A program made the translations under genes and the position numbers. A stretch of DNA of 64,000 bases from Elysia crispata (taxonomy: Eukaryota; Mollusca; Gastropoda; Plakobranchidae), in the NCBI GenBank assembly GCA_033675545.1, contig JAWDGP010005116.1, positions 1 through 64,000 of the forward strand, read 5' to 3'. Position 1 is the first letter of the stretch; each line of letters begins with the position of its first letter. The notes below the pieces were generated by a model, which worked only from the letters and a program-made list of their open reading frames with translations, was not told the origin of the DNA and did not search any database. This document shows, piece by piece, positions 29,252 to 42,511 of this stretch.

Positions 29252-30545
29252 TTTAATGACGTAGTTCATTGCGATTGTTTAATTATGAATGAAAATTAAA
29301 CTAATTATCAATCGTGATATGCACAATGAGCCATTCTCAAAAGGTCAAGCATAGGTGGAGACTTGTCAAATTTTTTTGATGCTATGTTGAACACTGATTT
29401 AGAGGACAAAAAAGAACAACTTCAAACATGAAGACAGCATTTGAAACTTGAGAAAAGCTTAGTGAATAATAAAAAAAAAATTCTTTAAGAGTCTGTAGGC
29501 CCCTACCATTTAATTTTTACCAGAGTTAAAAGTAGAAAAGAAAAGGCTTTACAAACCCAACTAGACTCTAGATCTAGATGAAAATTATTTATATGACCCA
29601 TATTAAATGGTATTAAACTGTGGTTATCGGTGATTTATAAATTTTGTTGAAGCTTTAAAAAGGAGAAAATCCCTTCATTAGGCTGTGATGAAATTTATTA
29701 ATGGCTTGTTCATAATTATAATGACATAGTTGATAATGATTTAAGTTAGAGTATTTATAACACGGCTGTTTGCCAGCGCTCGTTTAGTTTTCGCCAGGCC
29801 TATCCCATGACGCCCGCCGTGCCCATGTGAACTTTGGCCTAGTTCACCCAGCCTCCTCGGCACGGCTAAATTTAGATCTGCAGCGATCATGTTTTTTGTA
29901 TCTATTCTTGTTGAAATCAAAGCAATTTTTAGCCGTCAAATTGAATTTTGAAGACCAAGAAATGTCTTATTAATTACTTAAGATACTTTTCATTGATATG
30001 GACTATTAAAATTTCTGAAAAAAAAATTTTAAAAGGCTTTGATAGGATTTTTAAACGCCGGTTTTTTATTAGGTTATGATGACACAGATACTGAAAGGTA
30101 ATAGTAAAACATCAATATCTTCAACAGTCCACGAGTTATAGTTTCAAAAAAAGAATTAATGAAAAGACAAAAGGTTCTAGTCTTTATCTGGTGAATATCT
30201 TAATGGTCTCTATTGGCGTTCGGACGTGAATCAAGATCGAAGAAATTTTTTTATATATTTTCAAACCCGCATGCGATGTTAAAATTCATGTCCAGGTAAG
30301 AGAAGTCACTGATGACGACAGGTTCAACTCAAGTAATGAGAGAAAATGTCTCACATAGCTTATTTAACATCGACACAACTTAAATATATAAAAAAAATAA
30401 GTTTTACTATTGTTTTCTACCTCCACATTATTTTACTCTCTCTGTCTTCTTTTAATTCTAACCCCTTTTTTTAATCATACCCTTCCTTTCTTACTCTTTT
30501 CTCAATAATTCCTCTTCCCCTTCTATTTTCTTCTTTTTGTGTGCG

Positions 30546-30660
<115 letters not shown>

Positions 30661-30794
30661 CCCTCTTTCTGTGTCTCTCTATTTCTCTCTCCAGTTTTCT
30701 TCTTCGCTCTCATGCATTAACTTTCTTTCTTTATTATTATACCTTTCATTTATATCTCTCTCTCTCTTTCATTTTATCCTTCTCTCCCTGTGCT

Positions 30795-31126
30795 ATAGAA
30801 ATAAAGAAAGCAGTCAACCACCGATAGAGGCGGAGACAGACGGAGCTAGATCTAAGGATGGAAAGATACAAATGACTGTAAATAAAGAAATAAATAGTAT
30901 TGAAAAATCAACCACAAACCTATATCTAGCTCGAGACCGACAAATAAGACGAAAGATTTTTAAGTCTTTCGTCTTATTTGTCGGTCTCGAGCTAGATCTA
31001 GGTTTGTGGTTGATTTTTCTATACTATTTATTTCTTTATTTACAGTCATTTGTATCTTTCCATCCTTAGATATAAGTCCGTCCATCTCAGCCTCTAGCTT
31101 TGTTTGACTGCTTTCTTCGTTTCTAA
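30795..31126. mobile_element. Foldback (long inverted repeat) element, MITE-like
   Basis: Two arms of about 160 bases are inverted copies of each other around a loop of about 8 bases (30957-30964). The inner parts are almost identical: GACGAAAGA at 30948-30956 pairs with TCTTTCGTC at 30965-30973, and the matching continues through TCTCGAGCTAGAT, ATTTACAGTCATTTG and TCCATCCTTAGAT. The outer ends diverge (GAAAGCAGTCAA pairs with TTTGACTGCTTTC). It encodes nothing. It abuts the microsatellite on its left. The form fits a foldback transposon or MITE; no clear target-site duplication was found. Confidence 0.75.
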
Positions 31127-31544
31127 ATATTAAAATTATGTCTTCAAGTTAAATATCCACCATTTTAAGAACCGTTATTGCATGTATTTTATATAAGTGT
31201 ATATGATAGGAACCCTGGCAGGTTACACACTGAAAAGAAAAAAAATCATTAAAAAAAACTAACAGAGAGACCATTTAACTTTTTTCACACACGCTTAACC
31301 AAATCATAAGTAAAGTAAAAGCATAAATTGTCTTTAAAACAATCGTGGGATGTAAATGTGAAAAAAAAAATTATGAGCAAACAGCCGTGATAATATTTCC
31401 CCAAAATGTCAGTGTAATTGTGTGTTGTAATACCTCACGTTCTGAAAACCAACAAAATAGAACTGAGGTCCTATTCCATTATTCCATACACCATTATTCA
31501 GGCGAGCAAGGCCTGCTTTGAACACTCAATTTTTTCAAAGTAAA

Positions 31545-31665
31545 CGCGCCGGCCACCCGGGACGCTCAGCGAAGAGCACCGCGCAGGAGAGAGCCGGCAG
31601 ACGAGTAGGGCAGGAAACAACGGGCAGTGAGCCGGACCACCCGCCTGCGCCAGAGATCCAACTAT
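31545..31665. promoter_or_regulatory. GC- and CpG-rich island upstream of NUP50
   Basis: About 120 bases with around 14 CpG dinucleotides (for example GCGCCGGCCACCCGGGACGC) in otherwise AT-rich DNA, some 600 bases before the NUP50 ATG. It may be the NUP50 promoter or first non-coding exon; a foreign or repeat fragment is also possible. Confidence 0.4.
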
Positions 31666-32259
31666 TAGCTTTTTAACTGCAACAACTTTAAAAATTTAAA
31701 AAGTGAAATAATGCATGTAATACATTTAAATGCTTTGACATTCAAAGCTAAGTCATGAAATGGAAGGAAAAAAGAAACAGACCCTTGTTTTGCATATGTG
31801 TGGTTTTGTTGTAATGAAAAACCTTTCAGCAGCATTACTTACATTGCTCAATGTAACTTAAGTGACTTTTTACATGGGATTGAGTAATGCATTCATTTTA
31901 GTTGTACTGTAACTTTCCAGATTGAGAGTGTTCCTTTTCCTGTGAGAGTAAGTAGGTACATCTTGAAAAAAAAATTGTTTCATTATTATTAGAAGAGATG
32001 TATCTTTCCTCAATGGAAGTTTATTTCCATTAATGCCAGAATTTTGTTAAAGATCGAAAAAAAAATGACTCTCATGGGCTCCACAGTAATTCAAGATGAA
32101 TTGGTGAACAAATTAAACTTAATATATCATAACAATCCCAGCTAGTATTATTTTGTCTTAAGAGTACAAGTCAAATTTTAGACAATTTAAAACTATTAAC
32201 TTGCTGCTTCTAATCAAATCGCTCAGAAATGTTTTCTTCATTCACATGAAACCATCAAG

Positions 32260-35200
32260 ATGGCAAAACGAGGGGCAACGTCAGAACTGAATCATAATAA
32301 CTGGGATGAGGAGGAAGAGCCAGAGGAGGTGTGTATGCAACACAGTTGAAGACAGCAGTTGTTAACGTAGTTTTTAAGCATCCCTACAGTTTGCATTGTT
32401 TTCTTGTAGCAAATTTAGCAAAGCCCAACAGTATCAATACCATAATTGTTAAGAGCATTACTCACATTCTTTTAAAAGGTAACAAATTGAATATTTGCTT
32501 AATGTCTGTGTAGTAAATCTGATCATGTTACTTGATAGTAAAGACTTCTACCGTTTTTTTTTTTTAATTCTTTTTTCACTATCTCAGACCTGGGGGCATT
32601 ATTTCTGTTTTTTTTTTTTTTAAATCTTTTTCAATTAAACTGCTGAGATTATCTGAAACATTTGTAATTTTTTTAGAACACCTAGTAGGATATATCAGTG
32701 TGCCTTTTTGAAAGGCTATTCAATGATACAAATGTAAGTACAAAAAATTAAGAGGAGACAGATTTACAGCTGAAACCAATTACTACTTGTGCAATATTCA
32801 GTTTAACAAATCTCAACAAGATTTTAGAACTTTGATAAAACTCTTTAACATGCATTTGTATACTTTTATGCAATCTATCTTTTTTCAAGATCTTCAAATT
32901 TGATTCAATGTGCTTTGAATAGTTTGCTGAATAAGAATTTTAATGTACAAAGATTGGATGGAGCTTATATGTTCATGTCCAAATTTAGATTTGGTCATTC
33001 TACATTGATATTGCTTGTGATAGATGTAGATGGTCAAGTTTCCTTGTCATTTCTGTACAGCACAGAAGGTAAGAAATGGGGATTTTTTGTGTTGCAAATT
33101 GTAAAGTCTGTCATCTTGGGCAATTTGAACTGTCTAGATTATTTTATGCCACAAATTCATTGTTTTGAATTGAACAGAACACCACAACCTGAGCATAACT
33201 TTTCAAGATATTTATAAATATGAAATTGAGGGTCTGTAAAATTTCAGACGTATTAACTCTTAATTCAGCAAATTAAATTAATTCATGCAAATGAAAAAAA
33301 ATAATGTACATAACTTAAGTGAAGCAACATTTGTATTTGTAAAGGCAGGAGTTTTTGTCCAAGCTGACAAGGAAACTCTCCAGCATCGTGTCATCAAGAA
33401 GGCAAAGAGGCGGGGCACAGGATCTGAAGATGTAAGTCAGTTGACGTTTAATGTTATCACTTTCCTTGCTCTTTGATTTTGTTTTACTACTTGAAGCTGT
33501 TCAATGGTTTAAGAATCTAACAAATCTTTGCTGCCACTTAAGGGTAAGAATTGAGTCTCACTTTTCTATAGATTCAGTGGCTTGTTATACAAAGACATGG
33601 TGGTTGTGACAGATATCAACTCAAATACATTTAGGCACTACTTTAAAATTTTCTTTCTGCTGAGGCCAAGCTTGTGTTGAGAGCTGTGAAAGTACAGAAA
33701 TTTGTGAAACTGAAAGTTAAAGTAAAAGTTCTGTCAGTAAGTGGTTATTCAGTTTAAAATTCCCGTCAATAAGTAGTCAGCATTTTTTCTTTTTCTATTT
33801 CTTTTTTTTTTTTTTTGATAATTCTTCTTAATACTTCTTTACACAAAGTTATAAATAACTTTGCCATTTGTTGTTTCACTTGTAATAAGTTTGCTGTGGT
33901 GCTTACACTGAACTAAAATTATCCTATAATCTTTCTATGCCATAAGTTGACATAATTCTAAGAAACCTTACACAGAAAATGCCTATTGTGGAAGTGCCAC
34001 ACTTTTGAGAGAAGCTCAACTTATTTCGAACTTGACAAAGTTTGGAAGTATATAAGGAACATTTTTTTAGTTTCAGATCCATATTTGCAGATCAGTTTCT
34101 TTTCATGAATTCACCTTGCTTGTGATACTGATGTAGAATCTAGTCCAGGGAATCAAAGATTTTCTTAGAGCCCTAACTGCAGTGTTGACTGCAGTAAGTC
34201 AAGACCTAATAAAGTTCTTCACAAGCAATTGAACCCTCAAAGACTAACCTTATACTGACTGTTTTCTCTTTGCAGGGAGCTAAAACAGCATTCAGTGGAT
34301 TTGGGGGTCTCACTGGATCTGTAACCAAGTCAAACACATTCTCTGGTTTTAGTTTGGCACCAGGTGGAAGCAGTGTTAGTGCTTTCCAGGGTTCAAAGTT
34401 GACTGCTCCGTCTGAGAGATCAAGTGGGCTTTTCTCAGGTGCTTCTTTCTCAAAGGTTCAACCATTGAATGGCAGCAAAGAACAGACAACTGATGGCAGT
34501 AAGTCAGGAGGGTGGTCCAACAAGCACGAGGAAGATTGGAAGGACTCGCCTGAGTATTTCAACTTCCTGAAGGACCTGAACCTCAGTGTGCTAGCATGGA
34601 TTAAACAGCATGTAGAGGAGAATCCATACATCATCCTCACACCTATCTTCAAAGATTATGAGCATTATCTCCAGAATCAGGAGAAGGAAGCTCGCTCAAC
34701 ATCAGCAGCAGAGCTTTCCACGCCAGCAAAGAAAGACACAGTGCACAATGAGGATAATAGCAAAAGCACTTTTTCAGCTGCTGCCAGTACTAAACCCAGT
34801 GAAGACAAAGCAAAGACTTTAGCTGTTCAAGCTGACTCCAAAGACAAATTGTCTGCATCAGATAAAAAAGAGGCTGATCAATCATCTCCCTCAGTTTCCA
34901 CAGGGAATGGCTCCAACACACAAAAAGGATTCTCTTTCGGTGCCACATCTCTCAGTGGATCTGGGGGTAAGCCAGTTTTTATTTGCGTTGACATTATGTG
35001 TTTTGCCTGAAAGGAAATTTTTTTAAAAATTGGAATCCATGGGTTTTTGATCTTTATGAATTTATAGACAAATAAATAACATTTTTTTTCGTATTGTTCA
35101 CAAGTAAATAATTTTTTCCATAGAATGGTGAACCATAAACAATTTTGTACACCCTTAACAAGGAGCTGTTTCTATTTTCAGGACTTTCCCATTTGAAAAT

Positions 35201-38200
35201 TTGATATTTAGCAGTAAATGGTAAAATTTTAAATTGGTCTTTTACTATTAATTGAAGCTAGGGCAGTTACAGGAGAATTATTAAGATTGGCAGTATGCTC
35301 AGAATCTGTATAGCATGTCAAACAAGAATTCAGTGTGGCAAGAGGCACTTTGAAATTTTCTTGCCCTTCCATGTATTCAAGTATTGGGCAGACCTGTTTA
35401 TTTTTAGATGAACAGTCTGCTCTATAAATTCTTAAACATAGGTCACTTGCAAATAGTTTGTTTGACATGAACAGGCTGCAGGTTTTGGTTTTTATGTTCC
35501 ATCATAATGAATTGTCCTCTCAACCGAAACTTAAGTTTTAGTTTCTGAACCTGCTTCTCTTGAGATGAATGGACTTTAGGGCTGATTCAATATGTGTAAA
35601 ATTGCTTGATTTCAACCCAAGTGTCATTGAAAAGTTTGCAGTGGCATAGACAAATTCGACTGACCAGACCAGTTTACAGGATGAGGAGCACAATGCTCTT
35701 TTATCTCTTATCGAGAGAACCTTTAGTCAGCTTAAAAAGCTTTTTGTTGTTTGCCATCCATTTCATTCAACATTAAACTTCATGTAGATGAGGTTGTCAT
35801 GCTTATACTTAAGGAATAATGTCAAAACTTTCAAGAGAGAATTTGGGATATCTGATGACACACTATTCCTATAACAATTGCACTCTTCATGTTTAGCATT
35901 ACTCTCCTCTCCTGCAGGTACTCTAGGATCTCTTGATAAAACTCACATGGCATAGTGCATTGTTAGGATATAAAGTTGACTTTCTTTCTCATCTTTATTT
36001 GCTGAAATGGGTTCTCAAATAAGCATGTTTTTATTGATTATTATTTTTTTTCTTTCACATCTAAACTTATCTTATGGTGCAGAATCGTAAATTTTTGTCG
36101 TCAATTGTGACCAAGCTCTGTACTTGTGTTTGCTGAGTCATGACTCATAAATTTACAAATCAAACAATGTCAGTCCTTCAAGAATTCTTTCTGTTGAAAA
36201 GTGGGTCCTTGAATTAAATGTTTTCTGATTCTAAGTTGTGTGATTTTTTTTTTCTGTAACTATTTTTGTTGAACTATTGAAGGCTTCAAGGACGATGATA
36301 AGATTCATAATTTTTTAAATAATCATGCAAAATCCTTTATGATAAAATTTTGTTTTAAACGCTGACCTGGTATTTTCATATAACTGTATCTTTGTTTTAC
36401 CTCCTTTTATTACCAAGATAAGTTGAATCTTTTTTTTCTTATAGTGACCTATACTGTTGCAAATTACTAACCTAACTTTAGATTTAGGTTGTGGTTTAAT
36501 TAGACATTAAGAGAAATATCTCATTATTTTCTTACAGCCAATTTCTCCTTTGGTGGAATGTCCAATCCTACCAGTTCAGCAGCTTCTTCAACTTTTGGAA
36601 AGTCAGGCTTCTCTTTTGGAGCAACTAACACAACCACATTAACCACCACATCCTCTGGTTTTTCATTTGGAACCACTTCATCTGGGTTAGGCAAACCCTT
36701 CTCCTTTGGAACATCTTCATCAACTCCTGCTACATTTTCCTTTGGAACTTCAGCAATACAAACTGGCACTTCAAGTGGGGGAACCTCCCAGGATACAAAT
36801 GGCAAGAATGGTAACAGTTGTCCACAACTTTTTTTGTGTGTATGAAATAAATCTGTCGTTGGCTGGTCACTTGCAGATCCTCTTTCTACAAATTATAACC
36901 AATGGAAAACCCTTGCTGCTACTTGAAAGGTCTTCTATCTGTATATAAAAACTATAAAAGGAAAGTTTGAAGATTTAGCCCTTGTAAATTATATGACAAT
37001 TCTCATCAGAAACCACTTGGTCTTGTTTTCTGAGCATGCTGTTATAACCCAGAAAGTAAATGAAACCTGTGCATGCCATTCATCCCCTTAGTCGATGAAA
37101 CTAAGTAGTTGTAAAACTATTGAAAGTTCTTAAATGGAATCACTGAATTTTGTTCTGGAATATTAAAGAGTCATAAATTGTGCTTTACCATGAGAAAATT
37201 ATATTTTTCTTTACTTGTACTGAAATTCAATCGGTAATAGCTTGTGAGAAATCAACTTGTCTTTTTACTACTATGGATAGTGTTGTCATTCAATAATACA
37301 CATAGAAAAGTCATTAAACGTTTCAGTAATCATTGTGATTGCTGCTTTGATCCAGTCATTCATTGGCTCTTTTCTAAAGTCATAAGGGTCAATATATAAT
37401 CAGGTATAAAATGTAACCTTAGATAGGTATCTGCTATGACAGCCTCTTCTCTTTCCTTGTTAGAGCACTGACCTGCACCATTGTTGGGTTTGATAGAGTG
37501 GGAGAAGAGAAAATCAATTCAGATTTAGCACAAGCATTTGTGGCATAATGTTATTCAAGAGTGGAAAATTGTTTTAGAGAAGAATAGTAATTTCTTTTTG
37601 GTTTGGTTGTGATTTTTTTTTCTCAGTTGCATGTATTATTACCAATCAAAGTAATGATACACACAAGTAATTTTCATATAGGCTTTTGAGGCACTAGATT
37701 AAAGTAGAAATAAAGGCAATGATCATTAAATAAATCAATGACATAATTATATTAGGGCTGTAATTAACAGGCCAAACAAGGTTTTCAACAATTGCATACA
37801 AAAACACTATCTTTCCACCTTGCTGGTGCATGATTGGTATTGCAGACACAAAATTCTTAGATTGATTTATACGTCTTTTTTGTGTGTGTGTGTGTGTGCA
37901 AGACTCAATAGAATCTATAGGACTAAGCCTCTAGTACTCTAATTTGAGATATTTGCAAAGATCTTTTGGCGCTTGCAGATAATTCTTTCAGTTGAAAGAC
38001 TTGAGAATCAGGTTTACAAAAATATTACTACAATGTAAGAATATTTAAAGACGCCTGCTTTTACTGTGCAGCTTGAAGATGATTTTTTTTTCCTTCTGTG
38101 TCCTTTATTTGAATGTATCAGATGATGAAGATTATGTGCCACCAAAACCTGAAGTGAGAGAAATAAAAGAGGATGATGCTCTTTACACTAAAAGGTAGGA

Positions 38201-41200
38201 ATTGTCATATGAAAATTAAAAATGCCTGTCCTTACCTTTACAGCATGGGAATATATTCAAGAATATCAAAACTTTTAAAAGTCGTACAAAAATCTCAAGA
38301 CCCACCTGGAACTTGTTGAGGCACAAAAATATGCAGCGATTATCACTTGGTTCATAAGGTCCAAAGATAGATTACTATTGAAAATATAGTATATTAAAAC
38401 TTACTTTGTTTTCAGGTTGTTAACAAATCTAGTACTTGAAAGGTAAATAGAGTTTAAGGCACAATTGAGGAAGAGATTAAGGAAAGTGCCACTCCAAACT
38501 TAGCAATGAGGATGTTGGTCTCATGCACTGATTTATCCATGTCAACTTGATTTCACAATTTCATTTATATTTATAATGGCTGCTGGACTTGATGACTCGC
38601 TGCTAAAAATACATATCAAATAGATTTATCATCTCGAGCATGATTATTTCTCAAACGTTTAGCAATATAAGCTGTTTTAAGAGTTTAATAATTTTTTGAA
38701 GCTACCGTGCTTAATTAAAAAAAAATACCTAATGTTTATCCAAATCATATTAATGTGACGATTTGCGACTCAGAATTTTTACTATAGATAGTACTTGATG
38801 CAGGCTCTTGCGACGGCTGCGTAATTGGCAATTACTGCATCCAGGTCCAAATTTACAATGGTTGGCATTGTTACTTAAGTGCTTTGAAGAGTTCATTAAA
38901 AAGAAAAAGGGTTTCAGAAAATACTGCTTCATCAACTGTAACAATCAGATGGAAACTTTAGACAAAATAATTTTTTGAAGTTTTAGTTTCTCTCTCTCTC
39001 ACACACACACAACAATCATGGAATCTATAATAAACTCGAAGCAATTAGTCCAAGAAGAGACTGTATCAGGCAGTGAAAAAAATATGTGTTGATATTGATG
39101 AAATTTTAGACCCAGAGGATCACTGATCGGGACTCAAATATGCTCCCCAAATTGGGCTATAAGTCAAGATCTAGACCTAGTAAATTAAACAGATGTGGAG
39201 TTGGGGCTTTTTCAACAGTTTTCAAACCCATTAGTGAAAAAAGTTTACAAAACCTACTCCTTCCGGTCTCAAAGAAGATCTAGCAGAATCTGTCCTTCTC
39301 AGAGATTATTTTGACTTTTCCCTCAGCAAATAATCAGTCACATAACAAATCTGAAAAAAAAAGTTATCCTGATAAAACCTGGATGCCTATGACATATTTT
39401 TTTTCATCCCTTGCACAAACAAAATACATTTCAAAGAATCACTTATTCGGGTACAATTTGTAAAGGTTGGCCCATTAGCTATGGCAAAAAGTAGAAAAAA
39501 GAAACGAGGATGTTTCAAGATGGGAACGACAGACAGACAGTGATTATGTTGCAATCTGTTCCAGAGGTGATGTCTGGCTCTTGGCAATCCAGATCCAGCT
39601 TCACCAAAGTTCAAATGCCCAACTTCATATCAAAGGTGGACCTTGCAGACCCATTCATCATCGACTTGGTTCTGCTTGAGAAGAAATATGTCACTATGAT
39701 CAAATCTGACACCCCTGCTCACAGCAACATCTGTTTTTGGCTCAAAATATGTGGCAGAGCTGAAAAAAAAAAAGCTGCTTCTGAAGTAAGGAATTAGCAA
39801 GCATTTGAAAGCCAGAGCAACACAGCTGTGTCTGCGTGCTTGATCATTACCGAGATTGTAATCACTTTTCCAAGGATGTCAAGGAGGCAGGAGCAAAAGG
39901 AATCCCCCAAAAGTGTTTGGGTATTCCAATGTCCAACCTATAACATTAGACTGTGCAAAACCCATTGTTTTGCTAAATTTCATAAATTCTAAGTGTAAAG
40001 ACAAACAAAACTGTTCACGAAGTCAGATTTTAGAACAAAAGGTGACATTTTTGACAATTTTATTGTTCAGTATTTTGTTGTTTTTCTTTAGAAAAACTTC
40101 GATAAAAAAATTATACAATAGCATCAAATTATTGACAAATACTTTATTCAATGGACTATTTTTTTAGATCTGTTATTTGAATGTAAATTGCTTGTTTATG
40201 TTTCTATGCACTTTTAAAGTTCATACCCTGCACTTCTTTTTGTTGTAATTTATACATGTAGCTATTTCCTTTATTGCGGTAGGACTAGGTAATATCATGC
40301 TTAGGTTCCTCAATAGGGAAAGGATTAAAGTCAAAACAATATGCTGAGAAAGCATGTCACAGAATCAGATGTTTGCAGTTTTATTGTGTGAGGGCTCCTG
40401 TGAGATCTACAGCTCAAATTTAAAACTAACAGACAGGTTTTAAGAGAGCCCTTTGCACAAAGATAAGCTTGGTTAGGTGAGGGAAAGGCTAGAGGGAGAA
40501 TGAATAGCGAAATGAAAAGTAAAAGAGGTCTATATGTACAACTTACACACACATTCAAAATAAATCAGAACTTGCACAGAAACACATACACATGAAACTT
40601 TTTTTTTTTTTTGGGGGGGGGGTGATTTTAAATCTATTTGCCGGAGAAAACTATCAAGAATTAATTAACTACATTTAATTTTTTTTTACTATATCTCAGT
40701 GCATTAATTTCTTTTTTCTTTTTTTTTTTAATTTCGTTTCCCATTCCTTTTTTTTTTTATGGCAAACTCTTTCATTTTTACTCTCTTTTACTGCTGCATT
40801 ATTCTCCTAGATTTTCTTTTCATTTTATGGTGCAGTGCCTATTTTCACTAAAGATATCAAACTACAGGATTTTGTGTGATTTATGTGTTTTAACTATTAT
40901 TCGCCTTGTAGTTTATATCCAAATTGTCTTATCTAGAAACTAAGGATTACATGATAAATGTATGAAAATTGACCAATTCTCAGATTTTATTTACAATCGT
41001 AGATAAGATAAAAGAAGGTGATCATTATCTTGGCAATTTTTTTTAGTAGGAGATGTATAGCTTTGATCATATTTTTTTTTCATGTAATTTATGAGAGAAA
41101 AAAAGCCCCAAGACATCTGAATCGTCGTTATGAATCTCATTTTTAAATGGCCTTTCCCATCTTCCACCTTTTTCCTGCTTTTCTCAGCTTATTTGTCTAC

Positions 41201-42511
41201 AGAGTGTGAATACTTTACAATCAAATTATCTCTGTCTGTTTGTTGTGACCTGTACTCTATATTAATATATATATTTTGATTTCATTTTATCACATCAATA
41301 GGTGTAAACTGTTTTTCCAGCGTGGCGAACAATGGGTTGATAAAGGTGTGGGAAACCTTCACCTCAAGCCTGTGGGAGAATCCAAGACACAGATTCTGGT
41401 CAGAGCAGACACTAACTTGGGTAATAACATTCACATACAAACCCAATTTATTTGGTTTTTTTTTTGTTTTTTTTTTCGACAAATGGATGCAGTACATTGT
41501 AAAGACTGGCAATTCTGTTTCTCTCTCTCTCTCCCTCCTCTGTCTGTTTGTCGCTCACTCTCTCTCCCTCTCACACTCACACATACATACAACCAGAGCC
41601 TTTCTTTTTCTTTCTTCTTGCTTCAACTTATATCTTTTGGCAAAGAACTGCTCCATACATGGCTATAAAAAGTAGAAACAAAAAATTGTATACTACAGCT
41701 GGATATAATGACCTATTTAGAGGAAAACTACTAGTATACTATATAGTTTCTACAAGAAGTCGCCCTAAAAGTAAAAGTAAAGCCCTTAAACTTTCTTGGA
41801 AACTAAAATTTTTTGTAAAATCTTAATACAGAGGGTCATTATTTATTTTACCCCTTACATAGATGCTTAAAAGGCATCTATCATACTAAGAAGGTTCAAT
41901 ACAAATGTGCACTGACTTCCTTGTTCTTTCGCTGAATGCCATGCAATTTTTTTATTCTTTTTTTACTTTTTCTCTCTCACATTTTCATTACATGTCTTTA
42001 CAGAATGAAGTTGAACTTTTTTTTTTTTTTAAATTCATCTACATTCTGTCACTGTCATTAAATTTCAATATTATCAGAATTCTTACAGCCTCTTTTGTTT
42101 ATTTTTTTCTGCCCTACTTTATCTTAAAACTGTCCACTCTCCTCCTACCCTCGCATGTCAATTATTATCATAGATGTTACAATTACTTTTCTTTATTTGC
42201 CTCTCTATTGTATTATAAGTACTGCTTATCTGCCAGTTACCAACCATTGTGCATGGCAATTATTATCGGAGGATTTACATTTTTTCCAACCAGGCAACAT
42301 TTTGTTGAACGTGATGCTGTCTGCATCTATGCCTGTATCACGGCGGGGTAAGAACAATGTAGTCGTAATATGTGTGCCGAACCCACCCCTAGATGCCAAT
42401 GCTAAGGAAGGCGACCAGAACAAGCCTGTGTCAATGCTGATTCGTGTCAAGGCAGAAGAGGATGCTGATGAACTTTTTGGGAAAATCGAGGAGCGGAAGA
42501 AGTTGCTCTGA
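32260..42511 (+). CDS. NUP50: Nuclear pore complex protein Nup50
   Basis: Nucleoplasmic-face nucleoporin that binds importin-alpha, Nup153 and Ran, and speeds importin recycling. Coding exons: 32260-32328, 33345-33431, 34276-34966, 36538-36810, 38122-38194, 41302-41420, 42294-42511 (TGA), giving 509 aa (the human protein is 468). The N-terminus [20 protein letters not shown], then AGVFVQA and [10 protein letters not shown] (~24-48), is the family importin-alpha/Nup153-binding start. Near residues 145-180, [15 protein letters not shown] and [12 protein letters not shown] match the conserved central helix. Residues ~275-365 hold a cluster of FSFG repeats separated by Ser/Thr/Gly. Residues ~385-509 form the Ran-binding domain ([45 protein letters not shown]). 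The ATG starts the family-typical N-terminus. Introns of 1.0, 0.8, 1.6, 1.3, 3.1 and 0.9 kb separate the exons. Confidence 0.96.
34967..38121 (+). other. NUP50: NUP50 introns 3 and 4
   Basis: Outside exon 36538-36810, the stretches 34967-36537 and 36811-38121 are AT-rich introns with no other gene recognised. A short GT run lies at 37882-37897. Confidence 0.7.
38195..41301 (+). other. NUP50: NUP50 intron 5, 3.1 kb
   Basis: Longest NUP50 intron, from a GTAGGA donor to an AATAG acceptor. It contains a possible transposase remnant at about 39400-39800, a short CT/AC tract at 38991-39012, and poly-T/poly-G tracts near 40600. Confidence 0.7.
39400..39800 (+). pseudogene. Possible degenerate piggyBac-like transposase fragment
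   Basis: Across shifted frames, pieces resemble the piggyBac/PGBD core in order: [10 protein letters not shown] (a CGT-RxNRKGLP-like step), [26 protein letters not shown] (a DK.VVLLST-like strand), then VDLADP (a GGVDLADQ-like motif). Stops and frame changes interrupt it, so it cannot be functional. The match is by eye and weak; chance resemblance is quite possible. It sits in sense orientation in NUP50 intron 5. Confidence 0.25.

Noticed and set aside
41905-42351. 148-residue plus-strand frame overlapping the last NUP50 exon
   Set aside because: It is in a different frame from NUP50, Phe/Leu/Tyr-rich from intron T runs, with the real exon starting at 42294.
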